Assembly: GCF_029533155.1 (NCBI RefSeq) | Contig: NZ_JAIZDB010000017.1 | Coordinates: 1 to 64,000 of the forward strand | Reading direction: 5' to 3' | From: Psychrobacillus antarcticus | Lineage (GTDB): Bacteria; Bacillota; Bacilli; Bacillales_A; Planococcaceae | DNA: 64,000 nt | In this document: piece after piece, positions 16,996 to 26,360 of the stretch | How positions within the stretch are numbered: position 1 is the stretch's first letter | Layout: each line of letters opens with the position of its first letter | Notes under the pieces: generated by a model | Told to the model about the DNA's origin: nothing | Databases searched by the model: none | The model's input: only the letters and a program-made list of their open reading frames with translations | Position numbers and translations under genes: made by a program

Positions 16996-17853
16996 AAAGA
17001 AAGTATATAAGAATCCAGCATGAACACCAGTTTTAGGCGCTTTTAAAGATGATTAATACTACTGATTTACGTTGCAGTGGAGTACAAAGGCTAAGAGCGC
17101 CACGTCGTGTGGCAACGCCTTTGTGACCAACATCCTGTTGGCCTCCGTGGGCATGGCTTCAATCTCCTCGTCACTACGAAAACATATGCTCCTGCGGTTA
17201 CTCGTCGCAAAGACGTTGGTCAAATAAAGTTTGACCAACGTCTTTCCTGCGGGGCTTTCAACTCGCGCTGTTCCCACTGGAGTAGCCACATTTCACTCCA
17301 ATCAATTAAATGAGTAGTACTAAACTATGGATATTGCATAGTCTCTCGCTTAGATAATAAGAGTAGTCCGAGTAGGGGATAAAACCGTTTGTTGATTTTT
17401 GGAATGAAATTGTGTAATGAAGGATGAGGATAGTAAATTTCCTTTTTTACTAGTGGAAATAAAGAAAAATAGTAAGTATCTAACCAATAAAGAAGCGGAA
17501 TAGCGAACGAAATTGCATCTTCAGGCCCGCACGATGCGGGTCAGGCAGTCGTTGCGACACGATGTCGCGTACTTAGACTGTCATCCTCTCTCCTCTATTA
17601 TTAGGATAGTAGCTTTTCTCTTGTTAACCAAAAATGTACTTACCTGTTTCTAAAAGTTGTAGAAGGGCGACGGACGGTCAATAGCCATAAGATTACCGAG
17701 AAAAAAAGATGCTGGTCGTGACTTCAGTCACGACCAGCATCTTTTAAAAATATAACGGTAATTAGATAGCAATAAGTCTGTCCAAAGCACTTCGAAAACA
17801 TTAGAAACAGGTTTAGATCCTAAAGGACCTAGCGATTTTTACATGGACTTTTT
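16996..17853 (+). repeat. Large structured repeat, copy A
   Basis: This is one of four related copies (others at about 39588, 57700 and 58281). The order is a start motif (GAAAGTATATAA..CAGCATGAAC), a nested Bacillus-type palindromic element (about 17062-17312), GCGAACGAAATTGCATCTTC with a GGCCCGCA..TGCGGGTC hairpin, CCTGTTTCTA (17643), GTAGAAGGGCGACGG, a hairpin with 18-base arms (17705-17744), then TAGAAACAGG (17802) pairing with the 17643 segment. The final terminator seen in other copies is worn here. There is no credible coding frame. Confidence 0.75.
17705..17744. other. 18-bp hairpin inside large repeat A
   Basis: AAAGATGCTGGTCGTGAC, loop TTCA, and its exact complement. It is conserved in all four copies; differences fall in the loop or keep pairing by G-U. 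Confidence 0.85.
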
Positions 17854-17941
17854 GTTTATTGAGTTTTACTGGTGGATTTTTGGGAGCTCTTAGTTATTCC
17901 GTACTCTTTTGAATATGTGAATTTATTCACTAGGACTCTAA

Positions 17942-18067
17942 TCAAACTAGTAAATGTTTAGCACTGTCCAAATGGACAAAAAAAGTCATTGTAAGATTCT
18001 GAATTATTGGACTATCGGACATTTCAAACTAGTTAATATTTTTGTAGAATTCTTGTAAGCGCTATTA
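17942..18067 (+). promoter_or_regulatory. Control region of the glcD-type operon
   Basis: Visible elements are a direct repeat TCAAACTAGTAAATGTTT (17942) and TCAAACTAGTTAATATTT (18024) spaced 82 bases apart, and a palindrome TGTCC-AAAT-GGACA (17965-17978). There is also a weak promoter TTCAAA (18023) with TAGAAT (18045-18050), and a near-match to a CcpA site, TGTAAGCGCTATTA (18054-18067), just after the -10. The layout suits activation by the CdaR-type protein plus carbon catabolite repression; both are inferred. Confidence 0.45.
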
Positions 18068-18091
18068 AAGATATCGCAGAGGAGGGAATAA

Positions 18092-19501
18092 ATGTTGCTA
18101 TGGATAGATGAAATTCGAGGAATTGTAGGAGATGCCAATTTGAAGACATCTGCTGCACATCTTACAAGCTATAGCTATGATGCAGCTGCTGGTTTCCAGT
18201 CATTACCGAATGCTGTTGTGTCGCCCGCTTCGACGGAAGAAATTCAAAAAATTATGCTTGTCTGCCAGAAGTATCTTGTTCCAATCGTACCACGTGGTTC
18301 CGGTACGAATTTAGCAGCAGGTACTGTGCCGACTAGTGGAGGTATTGTTCTTCTATTTAATCGAATGAACCAAATAATAGATTTTGATGAAGCTAATTTG
18401 TGTATCGAAGTACAACCAGGCGTTATTACGCTTGATCTTTGCAATTATGTTGAAGCACGTGGGTTATTTTATCCTCCAGATCCGAGCAGTATGAAAATTT
18501 CAACAATCGGGGGAAATGTTAGTGAAAATTCTGGTGGTCTTCGGGGGCTGAAGTATGGCGTGACGAAGGATTATGTCATGGGACTGAAAGCTGTCCTACC
18601 AAATGGGGACATTATTAAGACTGGTGGGAAATTGGCAAAGGATGTAGCTGGTTATGATTTAACCTCTCTACTTGTTGGATCAGAGGGGACCTTAGGGGTT
18701 ATAACAGAAATAACTCTAAAGCTAATCCCTCTGCCGCAGACACAGAAGACAGGGATTGCCTATTTTCATTCATTAGAAGCTGCTGCCTCCACTGTATCTG
18801 AAATTATAGCTGCCAAAATTATACCGGCTACGCTTGAATTTATGGACAGAGGAACAATGGACGCAGTGGAGCTATTCATGAATCTAGGATTACCGGCCGA
18901 TGCGGAAGCGATGCTATTAATAGAGCAGGATGGAGCAGTAGAAACAGTTAGTTCTGATGTTGCCAAAATGATTGAAATTGCAGAGAATAACGGTGCTACC
19001 TCTACTGCCATTGCGAATTCCACGGAGGAAGCAAATCGTTTAAAAGCGGGAAGACGAAGTGCGCTATCCGCACTCGCAAGGAAACGACCGACTACCATTT
19101 TAGAGGATGCGACTGTTCCCCGCTCTGAAATCGCCGAGATGGTTCGTGAGATTCAACGAATTGCAGAGCGACATCAGGTAGAGATTTATACATTTGGTCA
19201 TGCGGGAGATGGTAATCTGCATCCGACCTGTTTAACGGATATACGGGATGAAGAAGAAATGCAAAGAGTAGATGCTGCTTTTGCAGAAATATTTGAGGCT
19301 GCTATTGCACTTGGTGGAACGATTACCGGAGAGCATGGTATAGGAGAAATGAAATCTCCGTACTTGGAGTGGAAGATAGGACCAGAAGGAATTTCGCTGA
19401 TGAAAGCTATTAAACAAGCGATTGACCCGAATAATATATGTAATCCAGGTAAACTATTTGCGAAGTCAACGAAACCTAGGGTGGTGCTGCAATATGGCTA
19501 G
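18092..19501 (+). CDS. glcD: Glycolate/2-hydroxyacid oxidase subunit GlcD
   Basis: This 469-residue FAD-binding subunit oxidises a 2-hydroxyacid to the 2-oxoacid. The FAD_binding_4 signatures are PRGSGTNLAAGTVP, PPDPSSMKISTIGGNVSENSGG (split) and KLAKDVAGYDLTSLLVGSEGTLG; the C-terminal domain has GHAGDGNLHPT and GGTITGEHGIG. The start follows AGGAGGG. It overlaps the GlcF gene by eight bases, so the two are co-translated. The TRAP genes and CoA-ligase genes downstream suggest that the true substrate may be something other than glycolate. Confidence 0.88.
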   Translation: MLLWIDEIRGIVGDANLKTSAAHLTSYSYDAAAGFQSLPNAVVSPASTEEIQKIMLVCQKYLVPIVPRGSGTNLAAGTVPTSGGIVLLFNRMNQIIDFDEANLCIEVQPGVITLDLCNYVEARGLFYPPDPSSMKISTIGGNVSENSGGLRGLKYGVTKDYVMGLKAVLPNGDIIKTGGKLAKDVAGYDLTSLLVGSEGTLGVITEITLKLIPLPQTQKTGIAYFHSLEAAASTVSEIIAAKIIPATLEFMDRGTMDAVELFMNLGLPADAEAMLLIEQDGAVETVSSDVAKMIEIAENNGATSTAIANSTEEANRLKAGRRSALSALARKRPTTILEDATVPRSEIAEMVREIQRIAERHQVEIYTFGHAGDGNLHPTCLTDIRDEEEMQRVDAAFAEIFEAAIALGGTITGEHGIGEMKSPYLEWKIGPEGISLMKAIKQAIDPNNICNPGKLFAKSTKPRVVLQYG

Positions 19502-20801
19502 CCCACTCGCAGAGCGGATGCAAGAAAGCTTTCAGGAGCATGTGCAAGAGGATTTGCTAATGGATTGTATGCGTTGTGGATTCTGTTTACCGGCTTGTCC
19601 TACTTATATTATGACCGGCCAAGACGAAACTCACTCCCCTCGAGGTCGAATAGCCTTGATGAAAGCTGTACGGGATGGCGTTGTGAAGTGGGATGGATCC
19701 GTAGAGGAAGCTTTTGATGTCTGTCTTGGTTGTCGCGCTTGTGAGCCGGCCTGTCCGGCAGGTGTGCAATATGGAACGTTAATCGAGGAAACGAGACATG
19801 CTATTCAAGAAGCAAAACCTATCAGTCTAAAAGAGAAGGTCATTAGAAAGGTAACATTTGATGGGTTATTTGCAGATCAGAAGCTAATGACGGGTACGGT
19901 GAAGCTGATTGCATTATATCAGGCAACAGGTATACAAAAAGTCGCTCGAAAAATTGGTTTTATGGATCTTTTTTCTACACAGCTTAAAGAGATGGAGGCT
20001 GTATTACCAAAAGTTGCTCTGAAAAAGCCTAAAAGAGAAACAAAGCCACTTTCAACAAAAGTAGCATTTTTTACAGGCTGTCTTATGGAGACGATGTTTC
20101 AACAAACAAACCAGCGAACAATCGAACTACTAAATATGCTAGATGTCGAAGTTGAAATACCACCTGGCCAGCAATGCTGTGGTGCACTTCATGGCCATAG
20201 TGGTGAGGTGCCGAAAGCGAAGCGTAATGCGGAGAAGAACATTCGAACCTTCGATCATGATGACTATGATTTTATTGTTCAGAATGCTGGAGGTTGCGGC
20301 GCATTTCTTAGCGAATATGGGAAGCTCCTCGGTACAGAGGATGCGGCAAGATTTTCTAGGAAAATTATCGATATTTCCTCTTTATTAGTTAAGTTAGGAA
20401 TGCTCGAAAAGCTTCCACACACTAATAATGTCTCATCGGCAATTGTTACATATCAGGACTCATGTCATTTACGCAATGTGAATGGAGTTTGGAGGGAGCC
20501 ACGCGCATTATTACAAGCAGCTCCTGGGTATCAATATCAGGAAATGCCAAATGCAGCAGGTTGCTGTGGTTCGGCTGGTATTTATAATATATTGCAACCT
20601 GAAATGTCTGCTAAAATTCTCAAGGAAAAGATGAAAGGGGTGATAGAGGTAGCACCGATGAAAGTCGTGACCTCCAATCCAGGCTGTTTACTTCAAATGA
20701 AGGTAGGCATTGAAAAAGAAGGATTATCTCATCAAATGGAAGCGGTACATATCGTTGATTTCATATATGAGTCAATGATTAATTATAAAAAAGGGGTGTA
20801 A
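19494..20801 (+). CDS. glcF: Glycolate oxidase iron-sulfur subunit GlcF
   Basis: This protein of about 435 residues carries electrons from the flavin subunit. Two 4Fe-4S motifs are visible: CMRCGFCLPACP and CLGCRACEPACP. Two CCG domains follow (QQCCGALHGHSGE and AAGCCGSAGIYN). The true start is ATG 19494, four codons inside the end of the GlcD gene; the longer upstream reading has no ribosome site and adds residues unlike the family. The next gene begins four bases after the stop. Confidence 0.88.
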   Translation: MASPLAERMQESFQEHVQEDLLMDCMRCGFCLPACPTYIMTGQDETHSPRGRIALMKAVRDGVVKWDGSVEEAFDVCLGCRACEPACPAGVQYGTLIEETRHAIQEAKPISLKEKVIRKVTFDGLFADQKLMTGTVKLIALYQATGIQKVARKIGFMDLFSTQLKEMEAVLPKVALKKPKRETKPLSTKVAFFTGCLMETMFQQTNQRTIELLNMLDVEVEIPPGQQCCGALHGHSGEVPKAKRNAEKNIRTFDHDDYDFIVQNAGGCGAFLSEYGKLLGTEDAARFSRKIIDISSLLVKLGMLEKLPHTNNVSSAIVTYQDSCHLRNVNGVWREPRALLQAAPGYQYQEMPNAAGCCGSAGIYNILQPEMSAKILKEKMKGVIEVAPMKVVTSNPGCLLQMKVGIEKEGLSHQMEAVHIVDFIYESMINYKKGV

Positions 20802-20805
20802 GGAA

Positions 20806-21819
20806 ATGAAAAAATTAAAACGTTCAATTTTTACGACAATCGGATTATCAGCTGTTCTACTTTTAGGAGCATGTGGCGAGGAGAAAGCTTCTTCAGAGGA
20901 AAAGGAGTACAACTTAAAAATGTCAGTGACAGTTTCCGATTCTTCTACTTGGTATGAAGCAGCGGAAAAGCTGAAGAAGGATTTAGCAGAAGAAAGTGAT
21001 GGCCGTATTAATATTGAACTATTCGCCAATGAACAGCTTTCCGGAGGAGATTCTGGTAAGGCAGTGGAAAGTCTCGCTAAAGGGACGATTGATCTAACTT
21101 TCAACTCGACTATCATTTATTCTATTTTGGATGATCGTTTCGGTGTCTCATCTGCACCATTTCTGTTTAACGATTTAGACGAGGTAGATAAAGTATTCAA
21201 TGGTGACGGCGGAACGAAACTGAAAGAAGTATTGTCTGAAAAAGGAGTACAGGCATTAGGGTTTGGCGAAAATGGATTCCGTCAACTAACTAATAGTGTA
21301 CGTGAAGTAAAAAGTCCAGAGGATATTAAAGGGTTGAAGCTTCGTATTCCAGGAATTACGATGTATAACGATTTATACCGTGAACTAGGAACAGACCCTG
21401 TTACGATGACGTTTTCTGAAGTATTTACGGCATTACAACAAGGAACAATTGATGGTCAAGAAAATCCAATCGATGTAATTTCTTCATCTAAGTTAAATGA
21501 AGTACAAGATTACATTACAATGTGGAACTATTCATATGATCCATTAGTGCTTGGAATGAATAAAAAGCTATATGATTCGTTAAGTGATTCGGATAAAGAA
21601 CTTTTCGATCGTTTAGGGAAAGAAGCAGCAGCATATCAAGTAAAGCAAGCACGTGAAAAAGAGGCAACTCAAATTGAAGCTTTAAAAGCAAGTGGCATGC
21701 AATTCTATGAGCCAACGGAAGAAGAACTTGCTGCATTTAAAGAGACAGTACAACCCTTGTATGCTAAATACAAAGACATTTGGGGTGCTGAATTACTGGA
21801 AGCTTTCCAAAAGAGATAA
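20806..21819 (+). CDS. dctP: TRAP transporter solute receptor DctP
   Basis: This 337-residue lipoprotein receptor has a lipobox LLLGAC. The DctP pattern is clear: SDGRINIELFANEQLSGGD, LGFGENGFRQLTNSVREVKSPEDIKGLKLRIPG and TFSEVFTALQQGTIDGQENP, with the conserved Arg that grips a carboxylate in KLRIPG. It delivers an organic acid to the DctQ/DctM pair. The ribosome site is AAGGGGTGTAAGG. The ligand is presumably the acid oxidised or activated by the neighbouring enzymes. Confidence 0.9.
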   Translation: MKKLKRSIFTTIGLSAVLLLGACGEEKASSEEKEYNLKMSVTVSDSSTWYEAAEKLKKDLAEESDGRINIELFANEQLSGGDSGKAVESLAKGTIDLTFNSTIIYSILDDRFGVSSAPFLFNDLDEVDKVFNGDGGTKLKEVLSEKGVQALGFGENGFRQLTNSVREVKSPEDIKGLKLRIPGITMYNDLYRELGTDPVTMTFSEVFTALQQGTIDGQENPIDVISSSKLNEVQDYITMWNYSYDPLVLGMNKKLYDSLSDSDKELFDRLGKEAAAYQVKQAREKEATQIEALKASGMQFYEPTEEELAAFKETVQPLYAKYKDIWGAELLEAFQKR

Positions 21820-21831
21820 GGAGGGAATCGG

Positions 21832-22326
21832 ATGAAAATCCTTGATAAGGTAGAAGAAATTATTCTAGTTTTAGCATTATTAGCGATGACCATTATTGCT
21901 TTTGCTAATATTATATCTAGAAACTTTGCGGAGATTTCTCTGTCTTTTACAGAGGAATTGACTATTAACCTTTTCGTCCTTCTCACTTTTGTAGGTACGG
22001 CTATGGGTGTGCGTAATTACTCACACCTTGGCTTTACTCTACTATATGATTTGGGAGGAAAAGGAGTAAAACGAGGGATGATTGCCCTTTCTACAATTGC
22101 AGGACTAGTACTGTTTGGAGTCTTATTCTGGTATGGCATTCAGACGATTATATTCCAAATAGATATTGGTCAGAAAACACCTGCACTAGGATGGCCAACA
22201 TGGGTGATGACTATGTCCCTTCCTGTAGGAGCAATTTTATGTATCGTTCGAACAATCCAGGTTGGCTTGGCGGAATGGCAGTTAAAGGACCCAGCATCTA
22301 CAGATAAGGAAGGGGAATTACTATGA
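21832..22326 (+). CDS. dctQ: TRAP transporter small permease DctQ
   Basis: This 164-residue protein has four membrane segments and the family motifs IIAFANIISRNF and LTFVGTAMGVRNYSHLGF. An AGGAGG site precedes the ATG. Its stop overlaps the DctM start (ATGA-type overlap at 22323), as is usual for the pair. Confidence 0.88.
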   Translation: MKILDKVEEIILVLALLAMTIIAFANIISRNFAEISLSFTEELTINLFVLLTFVGTAMGVRNYSHLGFTLLYDLGGKGVKRGMIALSTIAGLVLFGVLFWYGIQTIIFQIDIGQKTPALGWPTWVMTMSLPVGAILCIVRTIQVGLAEWQLKDPASTDKEGELL

Positions 22327-23645
22327 TTGCATTACTATTATTTGGAGCATTCTTTGTACTGATTTTCCTTCGTGTTCCTATTGCCGTTTCTCTTGGCGTT
22401 TCCTCGTTGATCGTCTTAGTGTCATCAAGTGGATTATACGGTTTAGAAGCAGTAACTGATATTATGTATACGAGTGTAGCGAAATTTACTTTACTCGCAA
22501 TTCCTTTCTTTATATTAGCTGGAGTAATTATGGACCATGTAGGAATTTCTAGAAGATTAATAGAATTCGCGCAGGCTATGGTTGGACATCGTAAAGGCGG
22601 TATTGTGCTTGTAACTGTATTAGTAGCTGTTTTCTTTGCAGCTATATCAGGTTCTGGTCCAGCTACCGTTGCAGCAATCGGTGGTATTCTCATACCGGCA
22701 ATGGTTAGAAGTGGTTTCACAAAAGAAACAGCTGGAGCGCTAGTTGCGAGTTCAGGAGCAATTGGAATCATTATTCCACCTAGTATTGCCTTCATCGTCT
22801 TTGCAGTTGTAGCAGGGGATCAAATCCCTATTACGATTAATCGTCTGTTTTTAGCTGGTGTTATTCCTGGATTGATTATGGGTCTGGCTTTCATTATTGC
22901 TGCATTTTACGTGCGCAGTAGAGAAGTGAAAAAAGGGACTTTTCTACCTGCAGAGGATGTTATTCAAAAAGCTACAAGTAAAGAAAGATGGCGTGCTTTT
23001 GTCAGTGCATTACCAGGACTATTTATACCAATCATCATTTTAGGCGGAATATATGGAGGATTTTTCACTCCAACAGAAGCTGCTGTAGTAGCGGTAGTAT
23101 ATGGTCTAGTCGTTGGTTTGTTTGTATTAAGGCAAAATCTTTTCAAAAGTATGTATCGTATTTTTGTAGATGCTTCTCTTCAGACTGCTGTCGTTATGAT
23201 TATTGTTAGTGCGGCTTCTGTGTTTGCTTACATAATTACAACCGAACAAATTGCTCGTGACATGAGTGATGTGATTTTATCGATTTCAAGTAATCCAATT
23301 GTCATTCTTTTATTGATCAATTTATTGCTTTTAATCGCAGGTGCATTTATTGATGCCATTTCCGCTTTTTATATATTCGTACCAATATTGTTGCCAATTA
23401 TGGTTGTAATCGATATGGATCCAACCGTATTTGGTGTATTCATGACAGTAAATCTTGCAATTGGTCTTTTTACACCACCTGTAGGACTCAATCTGTATGT
23501 AGCGGCGGGTATTTCTAAGACGAATATTATTGGGATATCCAGAGGGGTAGTTCCATTTATAGTGGCGGCCATTATCGTTTTAATGTTCATAACATTTATA
23601 CCGTCCTTATCAACGTTTTTACCTGATCTACTGAATGTAAAATAA
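22323..23645 (+). CDS. dctM: TRAP transporter large permease DctM
   Basis: This 440-residue permease has about 11-12 membrane segments. Signature stretches are FAAISGSGPATVAAIGG, ASSGAIGIIIPPSIAFIVF, GGIYGGFFTPTEAAVVAVVYG and GLFTPPVGLNLYVAAGI. It catalyses sodium-driven uptake of an organic acid with DctP and DctQ. It overlaps DctQ by four bases. Confidence 0.9.
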   Translation: MIALLLFGAFFVLIFLRVPIAVSLGVSSLIVLVSSSGLYGLEAVTDIMYTSVAKFTLLAIPFFILAGVIMDHVGISRRLIEFAQAMVGHRKGGIVLVTVLVAVFFAAISGSGPATVAAIGGILIPAMVRSGFTKETAGALVASSGAIGIIIPPSIAFIVFAVVAGDQIPITINRLFLAGVIPGLIMGLAFIIAAFYVRSREVKKGTFLPAEDVIQKATSKERWRAFVSALPGLFIPIIILGGIYGGFFTPTEAAVVAVVYGLVVGLFVLRQNLFKSMYRIFVDASLQTAVVMIIVSAASVFAYIITTEQIARDMSDVILSISSNPIVILLLINLLLLIAGAFIDAISAFYIFVPILLPIMVVIDMDPTVFGVFMTVNLAIGLFTPPVGLNLYVAAGISKTNIIGISRGVVPFIVAAIIVLMFITFIPSLSTFLPDLLNVK

Positions 23646-23660
23646 AGGGGGATTTAAGGG

Positions 23661-24407
23661 ATGAAGTTTTCAAAAGAAGTAGCTATTATCACTGGTGCAG
23701 CTAGTGGAATTGGCCAGGCTGTTGCTATACAGCTTGCAAACGAAGGGGCTAATGTCGTTCTTGTCGACTTAAATTCATGTGAAAAAACAATTGCTCAATT
23801 AGGGAACTCTGTTTACTTAGAATGTTTAGGGGACATTCGAGATCAAGATTTTGTCCAAGCAACTGTTGCACGAACGATTGAAAAATTTGGAGAGATACAT
23901 ATCTTAGTCAATAATGCAGGTACATGTAGTCGACTGGATCTGGAAGATATGACTGTTGAGATGTGGGATCGTGATTTAGATACAAACTTAAAGGCAACCT
24001 TCTTGTTCAGTCAGGCTTGTGTATACCCACATATGCGAGATGCTAATTATGGAAGAATCATCAATATAAGCTCGATCTCTGGGATAAACGGCGGGGTCGT
24101 TTCTGGTGGTGTAAAAAATGGACGTTCCGGTCCTGCTTATTCTGCTTCCAAGGGAGGAGTTATTGCTCTGACAAAATGGATTGCGAAAGAAGTAGGTAAA
24201 TATGGAATTACGTGTAATTCGGTAGCACCAGGAGCTGTGGCTACTGGAATTACCGCAGGAGTGCCTTATGATACTTCTGATCAAGTGATTGATCGAATGG
24301 GAACTCCGGATGATATTGCAGAGGCAGTATTATATTTTGCCTCTAAAACAGCTAGCTACTCTACTTCTCAAGTGTTAAAAGTAGATGGGGGTTACAGTAT
24401 TGGCTAA
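23661..24407 (+). CDS. Short-chain dehydrogenase/reductase
   Basis: This 248-residue NAD(P)-dependent SDR shows TGAASGIGQA cofactor motif, NNAG, catalytic Ser in INISSISG, YSASKGG active-site Tyr-x3-Lys, and the C-terminal FASKTASYSTSQVLKVDGGYSIG. It resembles FabG-like dehydrogenases. In this operon it may oxidise a hydroxyl group of the substrate or of its CoA ester. GGGGGATTTAAGGG precedes the ATG. Its stop overlaps the TTG start of the next gene. Confidence 0.85.
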   Translation: MKFSKEVAIITGAASGIGQAVAIQLANEGANVVLVDLNSCEKTIAQLGNSVYLECLGDIRDQDFVQATVARTIEKFGEIHILVNNAGTCSRLDLEDMTVEMWDRDLDTNLKATFLFSQACVYPHMRDANYGRIINISSISGINGGVVSGGVKNGRSGPAYSASKGGVIALTKWIAKEVGKYGITCNSVAPGAVATGITAGVPYDTSDQVIDRMGTPDDIAEAVLYFASKTASYSTSQVLKVDGGYSIG

Positions 24408-24882
24408 CGCACCACTACAATCCGTCTATGATATAACAACTCAGAGAATCGTGGGGCGTTTGACAAAAGATATAGATCTTTTCAAAGGTATTAAAGAAAT
24501 TTGCCACCTGCATGGTGTAACGGCAGCTCACTTTCAGTGTATCGGCTCTTTGCAACATGCTACTTATGTTCAAGTAGAGCGGGATGGTACGCAAGGACGG
24601 ATTAAATATTCTACCAAAAAGCGCACTGATTCTCCTGTGGAATTGTTATCTGCAACGGGCTTTGTAGGATTCGATGAGCAGGGCAACCCGGATATTCACA
24701 TGCATGGCGTATTTGTAGACTGCAATTCTGTTATTAATGGAGGACATTTCCTTGAGGATGAGAACCCGGTAGCGGTAACGATTGAGTATATTATTTTTCC
24801 GTTAAAAGACGTAGAAATGCAACGTAAGGAAGATGAAATATGGGGAATGCCCGTATTCCAATTTGCGAAAGGTGGGCTTTAA
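24400..24882 (+). CDS. PPC/DUF296 domain protein
   Basis: This protein of about 160 residues is a single PPC (DUF296) domain: FKGIKEICHLHGVTAAHFQCIGSL, then the metal-site-like HMHGVFVD and GGHFLEDE. TTG 24400 is chosen because GGGGG (24387-24391) is eight bases upstream; an ATG at 24385 touches that run. In bacteria the domain is often stand-alone and of unknown role, although plant AT-hook proteins use it for oligomerisation. Its position inside a catabolic operon suggests an enzymatic or chaperoning role, which I cannot specify. Confidence 0.75.
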   Translation: MANAPLQSVYDITTQRIVGRLTKDIDLFKGIKEICHLHGVTAAHFQCIGSLQHATYVQVERDGTQGRIKYSTKKRTDSPVELLSATGFVGFDEQGNPDIHMHGVFVDCNSVINGGHFLEDENPVAVTIEYIIFPLKDVEMQRKEDEIWGMPVFQFAKGGL

Positions 24883-26358
24883 ATGGAGACAATCAGTAAA
24901 TTGGCTTTAAAGGCTGCAGATGCCAATCCAGATAAGGTTGCAGTGAAGGATAGGGATCGTTCACTCACCTACGAGGAATTTAAAAAAAGAACACTAGCTT
25001 TATCTGCTTATTTTCATGCAATCGGTATCCAAAAGGGAGACCGTATTGCCGTATTGATGAAAAACCGATTAGAGCATGTTGAGTTGGATGTAGCGCTTGC
25101 ACATGCTGGAATTATTAAGGTTCCACTTAATTATCGTCTTCATTTTAAAGAATTGGACTATATGGTAAATGATGCAGATGTCTCTTTGATAATCGGCGAT
25201 GAGCAACTATTGTCTACACTTAGTGTAAAACTTCCAGAGCTTTATATTGGTGAACAGTATGAAAAGGTGATTAAAGACCACTACGGTCAAGGATTTTTGG
25301 AGCAGGTAGAGGAAGATGATCTTTTTGCTATTATGTATACATCAGGAACGACGGGTAGTCCTAAGGGTGTTATGTTAAGTCACCGAAACATGATTGCCGG
25401 TTCCTTATCGTTAGCGCAAGTCTGTAATGTAGATTATTCGGATATAATCGGGCATGTCGCTCCGTTAACTCATGGAAGTAATTTTCTCAGTCATGTTGCT
25501 TGGCTATACGGTCTGACACAGATCGTCTACGATAAATTCGAATCAGATCAATTTTTGGATCACTTAAAAGAAGATCGAGTAAGCGTCATCTTCATGGTGC
25601 CAACTATGGTGAACTTGATGATACAGGATCCTTCATTCGATGCAACGAAACTGGAAACACTTAAATCTATTAATATGGCAGGATCTCCAATTGCTGCGGC
25701 TAAGCTCAAGGAAGCGTTGGATAAAGCAGGAACAGTCTTTGTGGAAACTTATGGCCAAGTGGAGGCACCGATGTGTATAACTATGATGCCTCGTCACGAG
25801 CTTCCGAACAGATTAGAGTCATGTGGTAAAATTGGTCCTTTTGTTGATATGAAGATAGTCAATGATAAGAACGAAGAAGTAGCACATGGTGAGGTTGGTG
25901 AGATTGTTTGTAAAGGTTCATTAGTCATGAAAGGCTATTGGAACAATAAAAAAGCAACAGAAGAGACACTCATAGACGGATGGCTGCAAACAGGAGATTT
26001 AGGTTGGCGCGATGCATTAGGGTTTTTACATATCGTCGATCGTAAGAAAGACGTAATTATTTCGGGTGGAGTTAATATTTATCCCCGTGAGGTAGAAGAA
26101 GTATTAAATCTACATCCAGGTGTGAAAGAAACATGTGTAATAGGCGTTGAAGATGATAAATGGGGAGAGAATATCATTGCTTATGTGGTGTTAAATGGTA
26201 CTGCAGAAGTTGGAAATAGTGAACTTTTAGCTTTATGCATGGACCATTTAGCAAGTTTTAAAAAGCCAAAGGAAATACACATTGTAGATGCACTACCTAA
26301 GAGTTCATACGGAAAAATATTGAAACGTGAATTGAAGTCACAACATGTAGGAGTGTAA
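24883..26358 (+). CDS. Acyl-CoA synthetase (AMP-forming)
   Basis: This 491-residue ligase of the ANL family activates a carboxylate to its CoA thioester through an acyl-AMP. It has the P-loop YTSGTTGSPKGVMLSH, ETYGQVEAP, GWLQTGDLG, VDRKKDVIISGGVNIYPREVEE and the C-terminal catalytic Lys in KSSYGKILKREL. The ATG lies one base past the PPC gene stop. It prepares the substrate for the thiolase encoded next. The acid is unknown. Confidence 0.88.
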   Translation: METISKLALKAADANPDKVAVKDRDRSLTYEEFKKRTLALSAYFHAIGIQKGDRIAVLMKNRLEHVELDVALAHAGIIKVPLNYRLHFKELDYMVNDADVSLIIGDEQLLSTLSVKLPELYIGEQYEKVIKDHYGQGFLEQVEEDDLFAIMYTSGTTGSPKGVMLSHRNMIAGSLSLAQVCNVDYSDIIGHVAPLTHGSNFLSHVAWLYGLTQIVYDKFESDQFLDHLKEDRVSVIFMVPTMVNLMIQDPSFDATKLETLKSINMAGSPIAAAKLKEALDKAGTVFVETYGQVEAPMCITMMPRHELPNRLESCGKIGPFVDMKIVNDKNEEVAHGEVGEIVCKGSLVMKGYWNNKKATEETLIDGWLQTGDLGWRDALGFLHIVDRKKDVIISGGVNIYPREVEEVLNLHPGVKETCVIGVEDDKWGENIIAYVVLNGTAEVGNSELLALCMDHLASFKKPKEIHIVDALPKSSYGKILKRELKSQHVGV

Positions 26359-26360
26359 CG

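Noticed and set aside
17059-17313. Opposing short open frames within the nested palindromic element
   Set aside because: The same pseudo-frames recur only because the DNA is repeated; there are no start signals or protein-like composition.
22298-22795. 165-codon minus-strand frame
   Set aside because: It is the mirror of DctM; proline- and alanine-rich antisense composition.
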